From Comamonadaceae bacterium PBBC1 (GTDB lineage Bacteria > Pseudomonadota > Gammaproteobacteria > Burkholderiales > Burkholderiaceae_C), in NCBI GenBank assembly GCA_002256145.1, contig NKIP01000034.1, positions 1-34,309 on the forward strand: DNA of 34,309 bases, given 5' to 3'. This document shows positions 23,763 to 32,073 of this stretch, piece by piece. The translations under genes were made by a program, and so were the position numbers. Under the pieces are notes generated by a model. The model worked only from the letters and a program-made list of their open reading frames with translations. It was not told where the DNA came from and searched no databases. Every line of letters starts with the position of its first letter. Within the stretch, counting starts at the first letter, position 1.

Positions 23763-25202
23763 TCAAACGCTGACCAGTTGCTCGAAAGGCAAACTTTGCT
23801 TGACCAAGATCACCGTGCAGGGTGCCTCCATGGCCACCTTGATCGGCACCGTGGCCACAAAGCGCTTCATTTGCAGTCCGTGCGTGGCCGCACCCATGAT
23901 GACCATGCTGACGTGATTGCCTTCGGCGTACTTGACCAGTGCATCAGCCACATCGCCCGACTCCAGCACATGGAACGAGGTCTGGTGGTCGCGCAGGTCC
24001 AGCGGCTGGGCCCACTGCTGCAAACGCGTAAGGTGCCAACGGTGCACGCTGGTTTCGCTTTTGTGCGACTCGGTCGCATTGGTGTCGCCCGTACCGATGA
24101 CCGTGACGCAGGCCAAACGAGCCCCTGGCCGCAGACCCAAGGAGCGAGACACGGCCTCGCGCAATGAGTAGAGCGTGGCATCACTGGCATCTTTGTAGGG
24201 CACGGCCACCATGACAATGGGCACCTGCTCGATCTGCTGCGAGGGCAAGGGGCTGGGCTGGTACTGCATGCCCGCCGCACGCAGCCAGCGTTTGAAGTGC
24301 ACCCAAAAGCCCGTGCCCTGGGTCTGCCTGCCACGTTGGGTGATGCGGATGTCTTGGGTGTGCGTCAGGTCAAACGCCAAGTGCGCGGCCGAGGGGTAAC
24401 GCTCTGCCGCCACGGGGGCCAGGCAGCGCAAGATGACCTCTTGCAGCCACTCGGGCATTTCAGGGCGGCGTTTTCGCGGCGGAACCGGGTCCATCCACAA
24501 GCGCTGGCGCATGCCGCCTGCGGTGGCGGGTTCACCAAAGGGGGCCTCACCCGTGGCCAGCTGGTACAGCATCACGCCAATGGCAAACACATCGCTGCGC
24601 GGATCGCCCCGCACGCCCACCACCTGTTCTGGCGCAATCCAGATCGGCGAGCCCACGGCCTTGCGCAACTCTTCGGCCAGCAAATCCGGGTAATGTGCAT
24701 GGCACGACAAGCCAAAGTCGAGCAGCAGGGCCGAGCCATCAGGGCGGATCAGCACATTCGCAGGCTTGAGGTCGAGGTGGCACACATTCTGGCGGTGCAA
24801 GCTGTGCACGGCCTTGGCCATGGCCGACCCCAAACGGGCGACCTCTTCAGGCGAGAGCGGCCCACCCTGGTCCAGCCAATGCTGCAAGGTTTGCCCCTGC
24901 ACGTATTCCATGACCAAATAGGGGATGCGTGACAAATCACCCGCCGCCACAAAGCGCGGCACATGCGGCCCCGTGAGCGTGGGCATGATTTGGTGCTCGA
25001 TCTCGAAACTGATGATGTTCTCGGCCCCGTCGCCTGCGGTCATGCGCGGGATTTTCATCGCCATGGGAAGTTCAGATTCGCGTCGGCTGCCATCTTCAGC
25101 AGGCGCGTAACGCACGGTGTAGATGTGCGCCATGCCACCGGCGTGCACACATTCTTCGATCTCGAAGCCGTCGATGACCTCACCGGTTTGCAGCAGTTTC
25201 AA
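23763..25202 (-). CDS. Hanks-type Ser/Thr protein kinase fused to a UspA domain
   Basis: 479 residues in two parts. Residues 10-285 form a eukaryote-like kinase: glycine loop HAGGMAHIY (20-28), Lys in AMKIPR (K50), catalytic loop HLDLKPAN (142-149, with HLD instead of HRD), DFG 162-164, APE 190-192, DVFAIGVMLYQLATGEAPF. Residues about 327-472 form a universal stress protein domain (VPIVMVAVPYKDASDATL ... MVIMGAATHGLQMK ... APCTVILVK). Its ATP-binding G-2x-G-9x-G(S/T) stretch is only partly kept, the last Gly being Ala. There is no membrane segment, so the protein is cytosolic. It overlaps the metallophosphoesterase gene by 4 bp, suggesting a kinase/phosphatase pair. Confidence 0.92.
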   Translation of the reverse strand: MKLLQTGEVIDGFEIEECVHAGGMAHIYTVRYAPAEDGSRRESELPMAMKIPRMTAGDGAENIISFEIEHQIMPTLTGPHVPRFVAAGDLSRIPYLVMEYVQGQTLQHWLDQGGPLSPEEVARLGSAMAKAVHSLHRQNVCHLDLKPANVLIRPDGSALLLDFGLSCHAHYPDLLAEELRKAVGSPIWIAPEQVVGVRGDPRSDVFAIGVMLYQLATGEAPFGEPATAGGMRQRLWMDPVPPRKRRPEMPEWLQEVILRCLAPVAAERYPSAAHLAFDLTHTQDIRITQRGRQTQGTGFWVHFKRWLRAAGMQYQPSPLPSQQIEQVPIVMVAVPYKDASDATLYSLREAVSRSLGLRPGARLACVTVIGTGDTNATESHKSETSVHRWHLTRLQQWAQPLDLRDHQTSFHVLESGDVADALVKYAEGNHVSMVIMGAATHGLQMKRFVATVPIKVAMEAPCTVILVKQSLPFEQLVSV

Positions 25203-25966
25203 CGTCCAGTCTCCAGTCGATGGGCAAAATATTCAGGCAAACCGGCCTGCCGAATGGCCTGCGCGGCGGCGGCATGGTCGTAGGGCACGCGGTGAAACGT
25301 CAAGCGATTCATCTGCAGGTCATAAATGGCGTACATGGCCCGGGGGTCGCCATCGCGCGGCTGCCCGACCGAGCCCACCGTGGCCACACACGCACGCGAA
25401 CGTGGCAGCGGTATGCCCACGCCAGGTACGGGCTTGAAAGGCATCAGGCCGCGCCCAGCGCCCTGGTAATACAAAGTCTGGTGGTGCACATGGCCCACCA
25501 GCACATGCAAAGCCTGTTGGCCGTGATCACCGGCTTGCCCATCGGCGGCATCCAAACAAGCTTTGGCGGCTCGTTCACTGTCCACGTAGCGCCAAACCTC
25601 GGGTTGATCCGCACTGGCGTGCACCAGCAACAAATGATCAAGACGTGCGGTCAAAGGCAGTCCAGCGAGAAAGTCACGCTGCAAAACGCTCAAGCGATCA
25701 TGGGTCCACATGGCACTGCTGGCACCCATGGACGCATCGCTCACAGGGGGCGCTGCGGCCATGGCGTCATGGTTGCCCTGCAGCACCCATGCCCCTTGCG
25801 CATGCAAGACCATGACCTGCTCTAACACCCAAGCTGGGTCGGCACCGTAGCCGACCAAATCCCCTAAAAACGCAAAGCGATCCACCCTTTGCGACTGGGC
25901 ATGACTCAAGCAAGCACTCAGCGCCTGGCGATTGGCGTGCAAGTCTGACAACATGGCCAGCCTCAT
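25199..25966 (-). CDS. Metallophosphoesterase (calcineurin-like, YfcE/PrpE-type)
   Basis: 255 residues. The dinuclear metal motifs are complete: D8-L-H10 in LSDLHAN, FLGDLVGYGADP, VLQGNHDA, LLLVHAS, and VGHVHHQTLYY. The C-terminal NxDPRAMYAIYDL-like segment (PRDGDPRAMYAIYDLQ) is common in the DNA/protein-phosphatase-like MPE group. The stop of this gene overlaps the kinase start (ATGA at 25199-25202), so production of phosphatase and kinase is coupled. It may reverse the kinase's phosphorylation or hydrolyse a nucleotide signal. The substrate is not evident. Confidence 0.9.
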   Translation of the reverse strand: MRLAMLSDLHANRQALSACLSHAQSQRVDRFAFLGDLVGYGADPAWVLEQVMVLHAQGAWVLQGNHDAMAAAPPVSDASMGASSAMWTHDRLSVLQRDFLAGLPLTARLDHLLLVHASADQPEVWRYVDSERAAKACLDAADGQAGDHGQQALHVLVGHVHHQTLYYQGAGRGLMPFKPVPGVGIPLPRSRACVATVGSVGQPRDGDPRAMYAIYDLQMNRLTFHRVPYDHAAAAQAIRQAGLPEYFAHRLETGR

Positions 25967-26131
25967 GGGGTCTCCTCACAGGTTTCGGGTCCTCATCATC
26001 ACAGATGGGCCTGAAACGAATCTTGCACCCTGCAAGCCTCAACCTTCTTGACCGACATCAAGACAAAGCCATTGCCCATCTCGGTCGGCGCTGTCCGCAC
26101 TGTCGGTCAACCCCCTGGTGATGCTCGCCCA

Positions 26132-26938
26132 TCAGGAACCGGTAAATCGCGACTCGCGTTTTTCCACAAACGAGCGAACGCCTTCTGCGGCATCCTGGCT
26201 GGCCGACAGGCGCTGCTGCACCGACATGAAGTCGTGCATGGCCACCAGAGGACCGTGCTCAATGCCCTTGAGCACGTTTTGCCGTGTGGCCACCACCGCC
26301 AGCGGCGCTTGCGCCGCGATCTGTCCGGCAATGCGCATGGCCTCGGCCAGCAGGCCCGCCACAGGCACCACCTTTTGCACAAAGTTCAGGCGCAGGGCTT
26401 CGGCGCTGTCAAACACATCGGCCGTGAGCAAATGCAAAAGCGCATTGCCCATGCCCGCCCGCTCGGCCATGCGCAGCGTGGCACCGCCCGTGGCCATGAT
26501 GCCGCGCTGCACCTCGAGCTGCGAAAACCGGCAGTCATCGGCCGCAACCACGATGTCCGCCGCCAACATCAGCTCGATGCCCAGCGTGTAGGTGATGCCC
26601 TGCACCGCCGCCACCATGGGTTTGGTGCGTCGCCGGTAGCCGTCCATGCCCAGGTTGAGCGGGTCCACCAGGCCCAAGGGCACCGCCTTTTCGCCACGCT
26701 GCATCAGCGGCGCGATGGTGGGCAAATCCAGCCCGGCGGTGAAATGGTCCCCCGCCGCGCACAGCACGCCCACACGCAGGGCTGGGTCGTCGTCCAAGCG
26801 GGTGTAGGCCTCGCCCAACTCGCGGAACATCTTGGGTGTGAAGCCGTTGCGCTTGGCCGGGCGGTTGATGCAAATCTGAAGGACGGCACCATGCACGGTG
26901 CAGTCGATCTGGCCTTCGGGGTGGGGGGTGGTGTTCAT
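26132..26938 (-). CDS. Enoyl-CoA hydratase/isomerase family protein (crotonase)
   Basis: 268 residues. It has the crotonase fold with INRPAKRNGFTPKM near the N-terminus, CAAGDHFTAGLDLP forming the first oxyanion-hole/CoA segment, and GITYTLGIELMLAADIVVAAD forming the second. The active-site stretch FSQLEVQRGIMATGGATLRM has one catalytic-type Glu; the usual second Glu of true hydratases is not obvious. The reaction may therefore be isomerisation or hydration of an unsaturated acyl-CoA. It lies on the same strand as the 3-hydroxyacyl-CoA dehydrogenase 138 nt upstream, a beta-oxidation context. A REP-like GC-rich palindrome lies between them. Confidence 0.88.
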   Translation of the reverse strand: MNTTPHPEGQIDCTVHGAVLQICINRPAKRNGFTPKMFRELGEAYTRLDDDPALRVGVLCAAGDHFTAGLDLPTIAPLMQRGEKAVPLGLVDPLNLGMDGYRRRTKPMVAAVQGITYTLGIELMLAADIVVAADDCRFSQLEVQRGIMATGGATLRMAERAGMGNALLHLLTADVFDSAEALRLNFVQKVVPVAGLLAEAMRIAGQIAAQAPLAVVATRQNVLKGIEHGPLVAMHDFMSVQQRLSASQDAAEGVRSFVEKRESRFTGS

Positions 26939-26995
26939 GGGCGCATGTTAGGCCCAGGGCCAAAGCCCGAGATTCACCGAAGTGACATCTTTGCA

Positions 26996-27061
26996 GGAGC
27001 CCCGCCTTCGGGCGATGGCTCGTGGTCTGCGAACGCCCCATCGCGGCGGGGGCGCCGCTCC
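26996..27061. repeat. GC-rich imperfect palindrome between the crotonase and dehydrogenase genes
   Basis: GGAGC (26996-27000) pairs with GCTCC (27057-27061), and GCGATGG (27012-27018) pairs exactly with CCATCGC (27038-27044) across a 19-nt centre. GC-rich stretches (CCCCGCC / GGCGGGGG) flank the core. It is unrelated in sequence to the GTCGG family and looks like another dispersed intergenic palindrome. A role as a transcript stabiliser or weak terminator is possible. Confidence 0.6.
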
Positions 27062-27076
27062 CACAACCCAGTGAGT

Positions 27077-27925
27077 TCAGTACTTATAAACGCCCTGCCC
27101 CGTCTTACGGCCCAAGCGGCCTGCGGCCACCATCTCTTTGAGCAGCGGGCTGGGGCGGTACTTGCTGTCACCGAACTCTTTGAGGTAGACCTCCATCACG
27201 GCCAGGCACACATCGAGGCCAATCATGTCGGCCAGCGCCAGCGGACCAATGGGCTGGTTGCAGCCAAGCTTCATGCCCGCGTCAATCGCTTCGGCCTCGG
27301 CCAGGCCTTCGCCCAGCACAAAGAAAGCCTCATTGATCATGGGCACCAAGATGCGGTTGACCACAAAGCCGGGCGCGTTTTTCACGGTGATGGGTGTCTT
27401 GCCCAGGGCCAAGGCCATGTCGTGCACCGCGTCGTGCGTGGCGTCGCTGGTCTGCAAGCCACGGATGATTTCCACCAAGGCCATCATGGGCACGGGGTTG
27501 AAGAAGTGCATGCCAATGAAACGGTCAGCACGCTGAGTGGCGGCGGCCAGTTGCGTGATCGAAATCGACGAGGTGTTGGACGCGATGATCACGTTGGGGG
27601 CCAACAGACTGTCGAGCTGCTTCAAGATCTTGACCTTGAGTTCGTGGTTTTCGGTGGCGGCTTCGATGACCAACTGGGCACCCTTGAGGTCGTCGTAGTT
27701 GCTGGAGCCTTGGATGCGGGCCAACGCGGCGGCTTTGTCGGCCTCACTGATTTTTTCTTTCTTGACCAGACGGTCCAAGCTGCTGGCCACGGTGGCCACG
27801 CCTTTGGCCACGGCCGCGTCCGAGATGTCGACCATCACCACCTGAATGCCCGACACCGCACACGCCTGTGCGATGCCATTGCCCATGGTGCCTGCGCCAA
27901 TGATGCCTACGGTCTGGATGCTCAT
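27077..27925 (-). CDS. hbd: 3-hydroxybutyryl-CoA dehydrogenase (3-hydroxyacyl-CoA dehydrogenase family)
   Basis: 282 residues, the normal length of the stand-alone Hbd/PaaH enzyme. The N-terminal Rossmann fold starts with VGIIGAGTMGNGIA (G-x-G-x-x-G) and uses D33 after VVMVD for NAD(H). EAATENHELKV and SNTSSISITQLA precede the catalytic HFFNPVPMMALVEII (His). PGFVVNRILVPMINEA contributes Asn, and the C-terminal domain ends GRKTGQGVYKY. It oxidises 3-hydroxyacyl-CoA to 3-ketoacyl-CoA (or the reverse) in fatty acid, aromatic-acid or PHB metabolism. It is divergent from the M48 protease gene and upstream of the crotonase gene. Confidence 0.95.
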   Translation of the reverse strand: MSIQTVGIIGAGTMGNGIAQACAVSGIQVVMVDISDAAVAKGVATVASSLDRLVKKEKISEADKAAALARIQGSSNYDDLKGAQLVIEAATENHELKVKILKQLDSLLAPNVIIASNTSSISITQLAAATQRADRFIGMHFFNPVPMMALVEIIRGLQTSDATHDAVHDMALALGKTPITVKNAPGFVVNRILVPMINEAFFVLGEGLAEAEAIDAGMKLGCNQPIGPLALADMIGLDVCLAVMEVYLKEFGDSKYRPSPLLKEMVAAGRLGRKTGQGVYKY

Positions 27926-28040
27926 GTTTTCATTCCTTGAAAGTGCGGGGTGCTCAAAACCTTTGATCTTAACGGGGACAGTCAGGCCCCATGCCAGCGA
28001 CCCATCACCCGCACGTCAAACACGCTGCTTTGGGAATATC

Positions 28041-28072
28041 TTGAATGTTCATTTTTTGTAATTATTTATAAT
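28041..28072 (+). promoter_or_regulatory. Candidate promoter of the M48 protease gene
   Basis: A perfect TATAAT at 28067-28072 lies in an AT-rich strip 20 nt before the ATG at 28093. TTGAAT at 28041-28046 is the best -35 match, but its 20-nt spacing is longer than optimal. Either the true -35 is weaker and nearer, or an activator helps. Confidence 0.4.
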
Positions 28073-28092
28073 TCATTTATTTTGACTTCACC

Positions 28093-28896
28093 ATGCAACA
28101 GCCTTCTTTGACTCGCTCTTTCAAACCCACCCTCGGCCACGCCATGGTGGCCATTTCTCTGGCCTGGCTTTGCACCCCTGCCTATGCCGAACGGTTCATC
28201 GATGTGAACAAGGCCATGGGCGCGGTCAAGTCCCCCAGCCTTCAAAGTTTTTTAAGCGACCTGAATGCCATCCATGTGCAACTGGGCAAAGTCAGTGGCC
28301 TGAAAACCCGGCTGATGTTGTCCGACAGCGATGAGGTCAATGCCTACGCCACCCTTGGCAAAGACGATGAAAAACTGATTGTTTTCAACCAAGGTCTGAT
28401 TTCGTTGATGGAAAACGACCGGGACGCCATTGCGGCGGTGATGTCCCATGAGTTTGCACACCACGGCAAAAACCACATTGAAAACACCCAAACAAGCAAC
28501 AAAGCATTGGGCGTTTTGGGCGCCGCTGTGGGTGGATTGTTGAGCTACAAATTCGGCATTGGCAGCTTGGGGCAGGACGTTGGCCAACTGGGGGCCAAAG
28601 TGATCTCGCGTTCCTTTTCAAGAGACCAAGAGCGCGAAGCCGACCGAGAAGGCCTGCAGTGGATGGTCAACGCGGGTTACAACCCCGTTGGTGCCATTCG
28701 GGCACACACCAAATTGCTCAGTCTGGGCGACAGTCAAACGGCCAGCCTGTTCAAAACGCACCCCAGCAGCGTGGAGCGCATTGACAACATGAAAACCGAC
28801 ATTGAAAAAAACCCCCAAGCCAAGGGGCTGGTCAGCGATGCGGTGGTGGTGATCGGGAGCACGCCGGAAACATCCGCTGATGCGAACCCCAAGTAA
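28093..28896 (+). CDS. M48-family zinc metalloprotease, exported
   Basis: 267 residues. The N-terminal segment (about 15-32, HAMVAISLAWLCTPAYA) is a Sec signal with an AYA cleavage site. The HEFAH zinc motif is at 119-123, and the third ligand is in READREG (E182). The arrangement SRDQEREADREGLQWMVNAGYNP and THPSSVERI near the end is typical of BepA/LoiP-like periplasmic M48 proteins. No TPR domain follows, unlike BepA, so it is closer to LoiP/YcaL, which act in outer-membrane quality control. The cysteine in the signal (C27) is not in a clear lipobox. The gene stands alone, divergent from hbd. Confidence 0.9.
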   Translation: MQQPSLTRSFKPTLGHAMVAISLAWLCTPAYAERFIDVNKAMGAVKSPSLQSFLSDLNAIHVQLGKVSGLKTRLMLSDSDEVNAYATLGKDDEKLIVFNQGLISLMENDRDAIAAVMSHEFAHHGKNHIENTQTSNKALGVLGAAVGGLLSYKFGIGSLGQDVGQLGAKVISRSFSRDQEREADREGLQWMVNAGYNPVGAIRAHTKLLSLGDSQTASLFKTHPSSVERIDNMKTDIEKNPQAKGLVSDAVVVIGSTPETSADANPK

Positions 28897-29045
28897 TCAC
28901 CTCGCCCGATCTGCTTGACCCTGCGAGTCAACCCCGCACCTCTGATCCATGCCATCGGAAAAGAAAGCATCATTTCGATGCGCGGACGGATTGAATAGCT
29001 TGACGTGTGGGTCACCTGGCTTGCTGGGCACCCCAAGCGTGGCGT

Positions 29046-29681
29046 TCAAGGTTCGTGTCGAACCACAGGTTTGGAGGTTCCGCATCCGCTTTTCTTCATA
29101 AAGTCGGCGGTTCTTTGCTCAGCTTGTGCCAATTGATCTTTGGCAAGCAATGGCCGAATCGCCTCAACGCCATCGTGTGATCCGGGGAACTTGAAGTGAG
29201 CGGCCACAGAAACCCAATGGAAGGAAGACACAAGATCTTTGGGCACATGTTCACCCTCAAAGAGTGTTCTTGCAACGGCGTTCTGGGCCCACGTATTGCA
29301 GTTGGACGCTGACTTTTCCCACCATTTGATTGTCTCTACCCGGTCTTGAGTCACACCTGTTCCGTGAAAATAGAGATTACCAAGAAGTGCTTGTGCCGCT
29401 GGGTTGCCTTGTTCTGCACTGGCTTTCAAAAAATCAGCTGCACGCGGCGCATCGACAGGACCTCCAATGCCAGCGAGTAAAAACTCCGCAGCATGAAGTT
29501 GGCAGTTGACATCTGCGTGATCTGTTGCGCACTGAATGGCGACTTCTCTCGCCGGACCATAGGCCTTGATCTTGAACAACTTCTGCACGTCATTTGCGGT
29601 GACCTCTCTGACTTTGACGCTCACCTGGGCAGATGCCCCCAAGGACACGCAGGCGAGGGCGATGAGGAATTTTTGTTTCAT
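29046..29681 (-). CDS. Exported Sel1-like (TPR-type) repeat protein
   Basis: 211 residues from the ATG at 29681. The longer frame to 29762 adds residues before the signal peptide and has no ribosome site. Signal MKQKFLIALACVSLGASAQ. At least two Sel1-like repeats are seen: AAQALLGNLYFHGTGVTQDR ... WWEKSA and WAQNAVARTLFEGEHVPKD ... WVSVAAHF, with a weaker helical hairpin before them (AIQCATDHADVNCQLHAAEFL, two Cys that may form a disulfide). Sel1 proteins are adaptors for protein contacts in the periplasm. No enzymatic motif is present. The gene is AT-richer than its neighbours, and its partners are unknown. Confidence 0.8.
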   Translation of the reverse strand: MKQKFLIALACVSLGASAQVSVKVREVTANDVQKLFKIKAYGPAREVAIQCATDHADVNCQLHAAEFLLAGIGGPVDAPRAADFLKASAEQGNPAAQALLGNLYFHGTGVTQDRVETIKWWEKSASNCNTWAQNAVARTLFEGEHVPKDLVSSFHWVSVAAHFKFPGSHDGVEAIRPLLAKDQLAQAEQRTADFMKKSGCGTSKPVVRHEP

Positions 29682-29812
29682 GCTCAAAAAAGAACCAAAA
29701 AAGTTTGTCGTGATCAACGATATATACCGCAAAACCCGACTGATACATCCAGGCGATGGCATCCAGACTGACTTGGCCCACTAAAAGTCATCGTTGACTC
29801 AGGAGTTCATAC

Positions 29813-29899
29813 ATGCTCATTGGCTTGATCGTTGGCATTGAACCAGCTGCCACTGACTACGACTACCGGCAACTGATCGGGACCCCGGCCCAAAAGTGA
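29813..29899 (+). other. Very short ORF with a good ribosome site (28 aa), doubtful
   Basis: AGGAG at 29801-29805 sits 7 nt before an ATG that opens MLIGLIVGIEPAATDYDYRQ and stops at 29897-29899. A second short frame (29905-30003, MGTGVVMASRFYGVLDGV) follows in another phase. Together they may be the eroded remains of one gene. Neither is recognised, and the 280-bp gap (29763-30042) holds nothing else clear. Confidence 0.2.
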
Positions 29900-30042
29900 G
29901 TTTGATGGGCACAGGCGTGGTCATGGCATCGCGTTTTTACGGTGTGCTCGATGGCGTGCAAGTGCTTGCGCCAACAGCCATGTTGACAAATGGCATTCAA
30001 TGAATCCGTTCAGTGCAGTGCACCTTGGACAGAGCCAAACCC

Positions 30043-30990
30043 TCAGGCTTTTGGAGTGGAAATGGCGGAAGTTGTGACGGCAACAATCAGTCCGGTCATG
30101 ACCAAGAGCAATCCGATGGCCTCCGCAACCGCTGGCACATGGCCCAAGACAGGCCAAGCCATCAAGGCGGCCAAGCCAGGCGCCAGTGCCGGAAAAACCG
30201 CCGCACGCGAAGGCCCAAGCAGCGACACCATTTTGGAATAGGTGTACAGCGTACCCGCACCTGCAATGACGCCTTGCACCAGCACCTCTACCCACAACAC
30301 AAAGGGCGCGGCCATGACCAAACCTTCCCCCTTTGTGAACCACGCATAAGCGGGGACATAGGTGAGCAAAGCGCTGATCGAGATCACCGCTGTGGCCAGC
30401 AGCGGATCCAGCCTGTGCTTGCGCAGCACGATGCCAAAACCCGCCCACAGCGTCCCGGCAAGCAGGAACATGGCATCGCCGATCGCGGCACGCGGGGTCA
30501 GGCTGGACGCATCCACCCCGGACACCAACACCAGACCCGTCAATACCACGGCAATGCCCACCACACGACGCGACGTCATGCGGTCCCCCAACACCACTGC
30601 ACCCAGCACCATGCCCATCACGCTCATGGCGGTGAACGGGAAGACCGCCGCATGGCTAGAAGGCGCAAATTGCAAGGCGCCAAACATCAAGAGACCAAAA
30701 GGTGTGCCCGCCAGCAGCGCCACCGACAACCAAACCCGCCATCGTGTGGTGAATTGCGCCATGTCGCGCCAACACGCCAAAACCAGCACGGGCAGCATCA
30801 AGATACCCGCCACACCAAAGCGCAGCACTGTGAGGTCTGGGGACGACAAACCTTTGGCAATGCCCCAGCGGGCAAACACCGTATAGAGCGCACCGATGCT
30901 GGCAGCGAGCAGACCCACGGCAATGCCTCGGGCCAATTGGCTGGGATCGGTCTGACGGGTCTGCAGGAGTGACACGGTGCGGGTGTTCAT
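30043..30990 (-). CDS. EamA/DMT-family inner-membrane transporter
   Basis: 315 residues with ten hydrophobic segments in two EamA repeats. The first runs from GIAVGLLAASIGALYTVFARW to about 150 (TSRRVVGIAVVLTGLVLVSG). The second runs from AIGDAMFLLAGTLWAGFGIV to AEAIGLLLVMTGLIVAVTTS. Typical turns are LRFGVAGILML and PSRAAVFPALAPGLAALMAW. It is probably an exporter of a metabolite, amino acid or drug. It is divergent from a LysR-type regulator with a 155-nt gap holding LysR-type boxes, so the regulator likely controls it. Confidence 0.9.
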   Translation of the reverse strand: MNTRTVSLLQTRQTDPSQLARGIAVGLLAASIGALYTVFARWGIAKGLSSPDLTVLRFGVAGILMLPVLVLACWRDMAQFTTRWRVWLSVALLAGTPFGLLMFGALQFAPSSHAAVFPFTAMSVMGMVLGAVVLGDRMTSRRVVGIAVVLTGLVLVSGVDASSLTPRAAIGDAMFLLAGTLWAGFGIVLRKHRLDPLLATAVISISALLTYVPAYAWFTKGEGLVMAAPFVLWVEVLVQGVIAGAGTLYTYSKMVSLLGPSRAAVFPALAPGLAALMAWPVLGHVPAVAEAIGLLLVMTGLIVAVTTSAISTPKA

Positions 30991-31078
30991 CGGGAAGCCT
31001 TGTTCATGTGCCCGCCTCAGTGCTCAATCCTGTGGCAAGTTGGGCTGTGAAGCAAAAACATGCAGTGTGATTCAATCC

Positions 31079-31091
31079 ATTCAAAAGGAAT
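31079..31091. promoter_or_regulatory. Second ATTC/GAAT half-site pair in the EamA-LysR gap
   Basis: ATTC-AAAAG-GAAT lies 25 nt from the stronger box at 31116. It repeats the same half-site with a shorter spacer, which fits the two-site (recognition plus activation) design of LysR-regulated promoters. Confidence 0.4.
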
Positions 31092-31115
31092 AGATGAAAT
31101 GCTGGACTAATATTT

Positions 31116-31130
31116 ATTCCAATTGAGAAT
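31116..31130. promoter_or_regulatory. LysR-type T-N11-A box
   Basis: ATTC-CAATTGA-GAAT, a 15-bp interrupted palindrome with the T-N11-A layout of LysR recognition sites. It is nested in TTATTC...GAATAA (31114-31136) and ends 15 nt before the LysR start, suiting autorepression and divergent activation of the EamA gene. Confidence 0.6.
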
Positions 31131-31145
31131 GAATAAGGAAAAACC

Positions 31146-32054
31146 ATGGACAAATTGGCAGCCATGCAGACCTTTGTGCGCGTGGTGGAAAGCGGCAGTT
31201 TTTCGGCCGTGGCACGCGAAACACGCAGCACGCAAAGTGGCGTGAGCAAACAAGTCGCAGCGCTTGAACGTGGGCTGGGTGCCCAACTGCTCAGCCGCAC
31301 CACCCGTTCGTTGGCACTGACCGAGGCGGGTGAGCGATATTTTGCGCAGGCGCGGCGTCTGGTGGCCGAAATCGCCGAAGCGGAGGCCGCGTTGTTGCAG
31401 GGCGAACAGCAGTTGAGTGGCTGGCTGCGCGTGGCCGCTTCGGTGGGCTACGGCCGACTCAAACTGATGCCCCTGGTGAAAAGTTTTCTCGCTGCACACC
31501 CCAAGGTCAAAATGGACCTGCGGCTCAACGATGGCTTCATTGACCTGGTCGAAGAAGGCATCGATGTGGCGGTGCGGATCGGAGAACTGGCCGACAGCTC
31601 CTTGGTGGCCAAGCGCATCGGCACCACCCAACGCATGTTGCTCGCCAGCCACGACTACCTGAACACATTGCCCCAAGGCCTGAAAGCGCCAAAGGTTCCG
31701 CAAGACTTGCTGCAGCACAATTGCATCGTCTATTCGGAACTCGCTACCCAGAATGCCTGGACATTCAGTGCAGGCCCAGGCGCATCCGAACCCGAGGGCA
31801 CACAGGTCACTGTCCGCGCACAAGGCAATCTGCAAACCAACAGCAGTGAAGTGATTCGCACATCGGTGCTGTCAGGCATGGGAATTGGCTATTCGCCCAC
31901 CTGGCTGTTCGAAAAAGAGCTGGAGAACGGAGAGTTGCAAGTGCTGTTGCCCGATTGGCCAGCGCCGCCCTTGCCTGTTCACCTGATCAGCCCCCCACAG
32001 AGACGCCAGTCAGCCAAGGTACAAGCGTTTGCACGCCATCTGGCTGCTCACTGA
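31146..32054 (+). CDS. LysR-family transcriptional regulator
   Basis: 302 residues. The N-terminal winged helix is at 1-60: DKLAAMQTFVRVVESGSFSA, VARETRSTQSGVSKQVAALE (recognition helix) and LLSRTTRSLALTEAGERYF. A linker helix leads to the effector domain (WLRVAASVGYGRLKLMPLVKSFLAAHPKVKMDL; the VEEGIDVAVRIGELADSSLVAKRIG segment). This pattern is the CrgA/DmlR-like group common in Burkholderiales. The likely target is the divergent EamA transporter, judged from gene order and the boxes between them. The effector is unknown. Confidence 0.93.
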   Translation: MDKLAAMQTFVRVVESGSFSAVARETRSTQSGVSKQVAALERGLGAQLLSRTTRSLALTEAGERYFAQARRLVAEIAEAEAALLQGEQQLSGWLRVAASVGYGRLKLMPLVKSFLAAHPKVKMDLRLNDGFIDLVEEGIDVAVRIGELADSSLVAKRIGTTQRMLLASHDYLNTLPQGLKAPKVPQDLLQHNCIVYSELATQNAWTFSAGPGASEPEGTQVTVRAQGNLQTNSSEVIRTSVLSGMGIGYSPTWLFEKELENGELQVLLPDWPAPPLPVHLISPPQRRQSAKVQAFARHLAAH

Positions 32055-32073
32055 AAGATGCGACACTCGATTC

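Noticed and set aside
26048..27940. 630-codon open frame on the plus strand
   Set aside because: Antisense of the crotonase and dehydrogenase genes. It is very rich in His and Gln and has no motifs.
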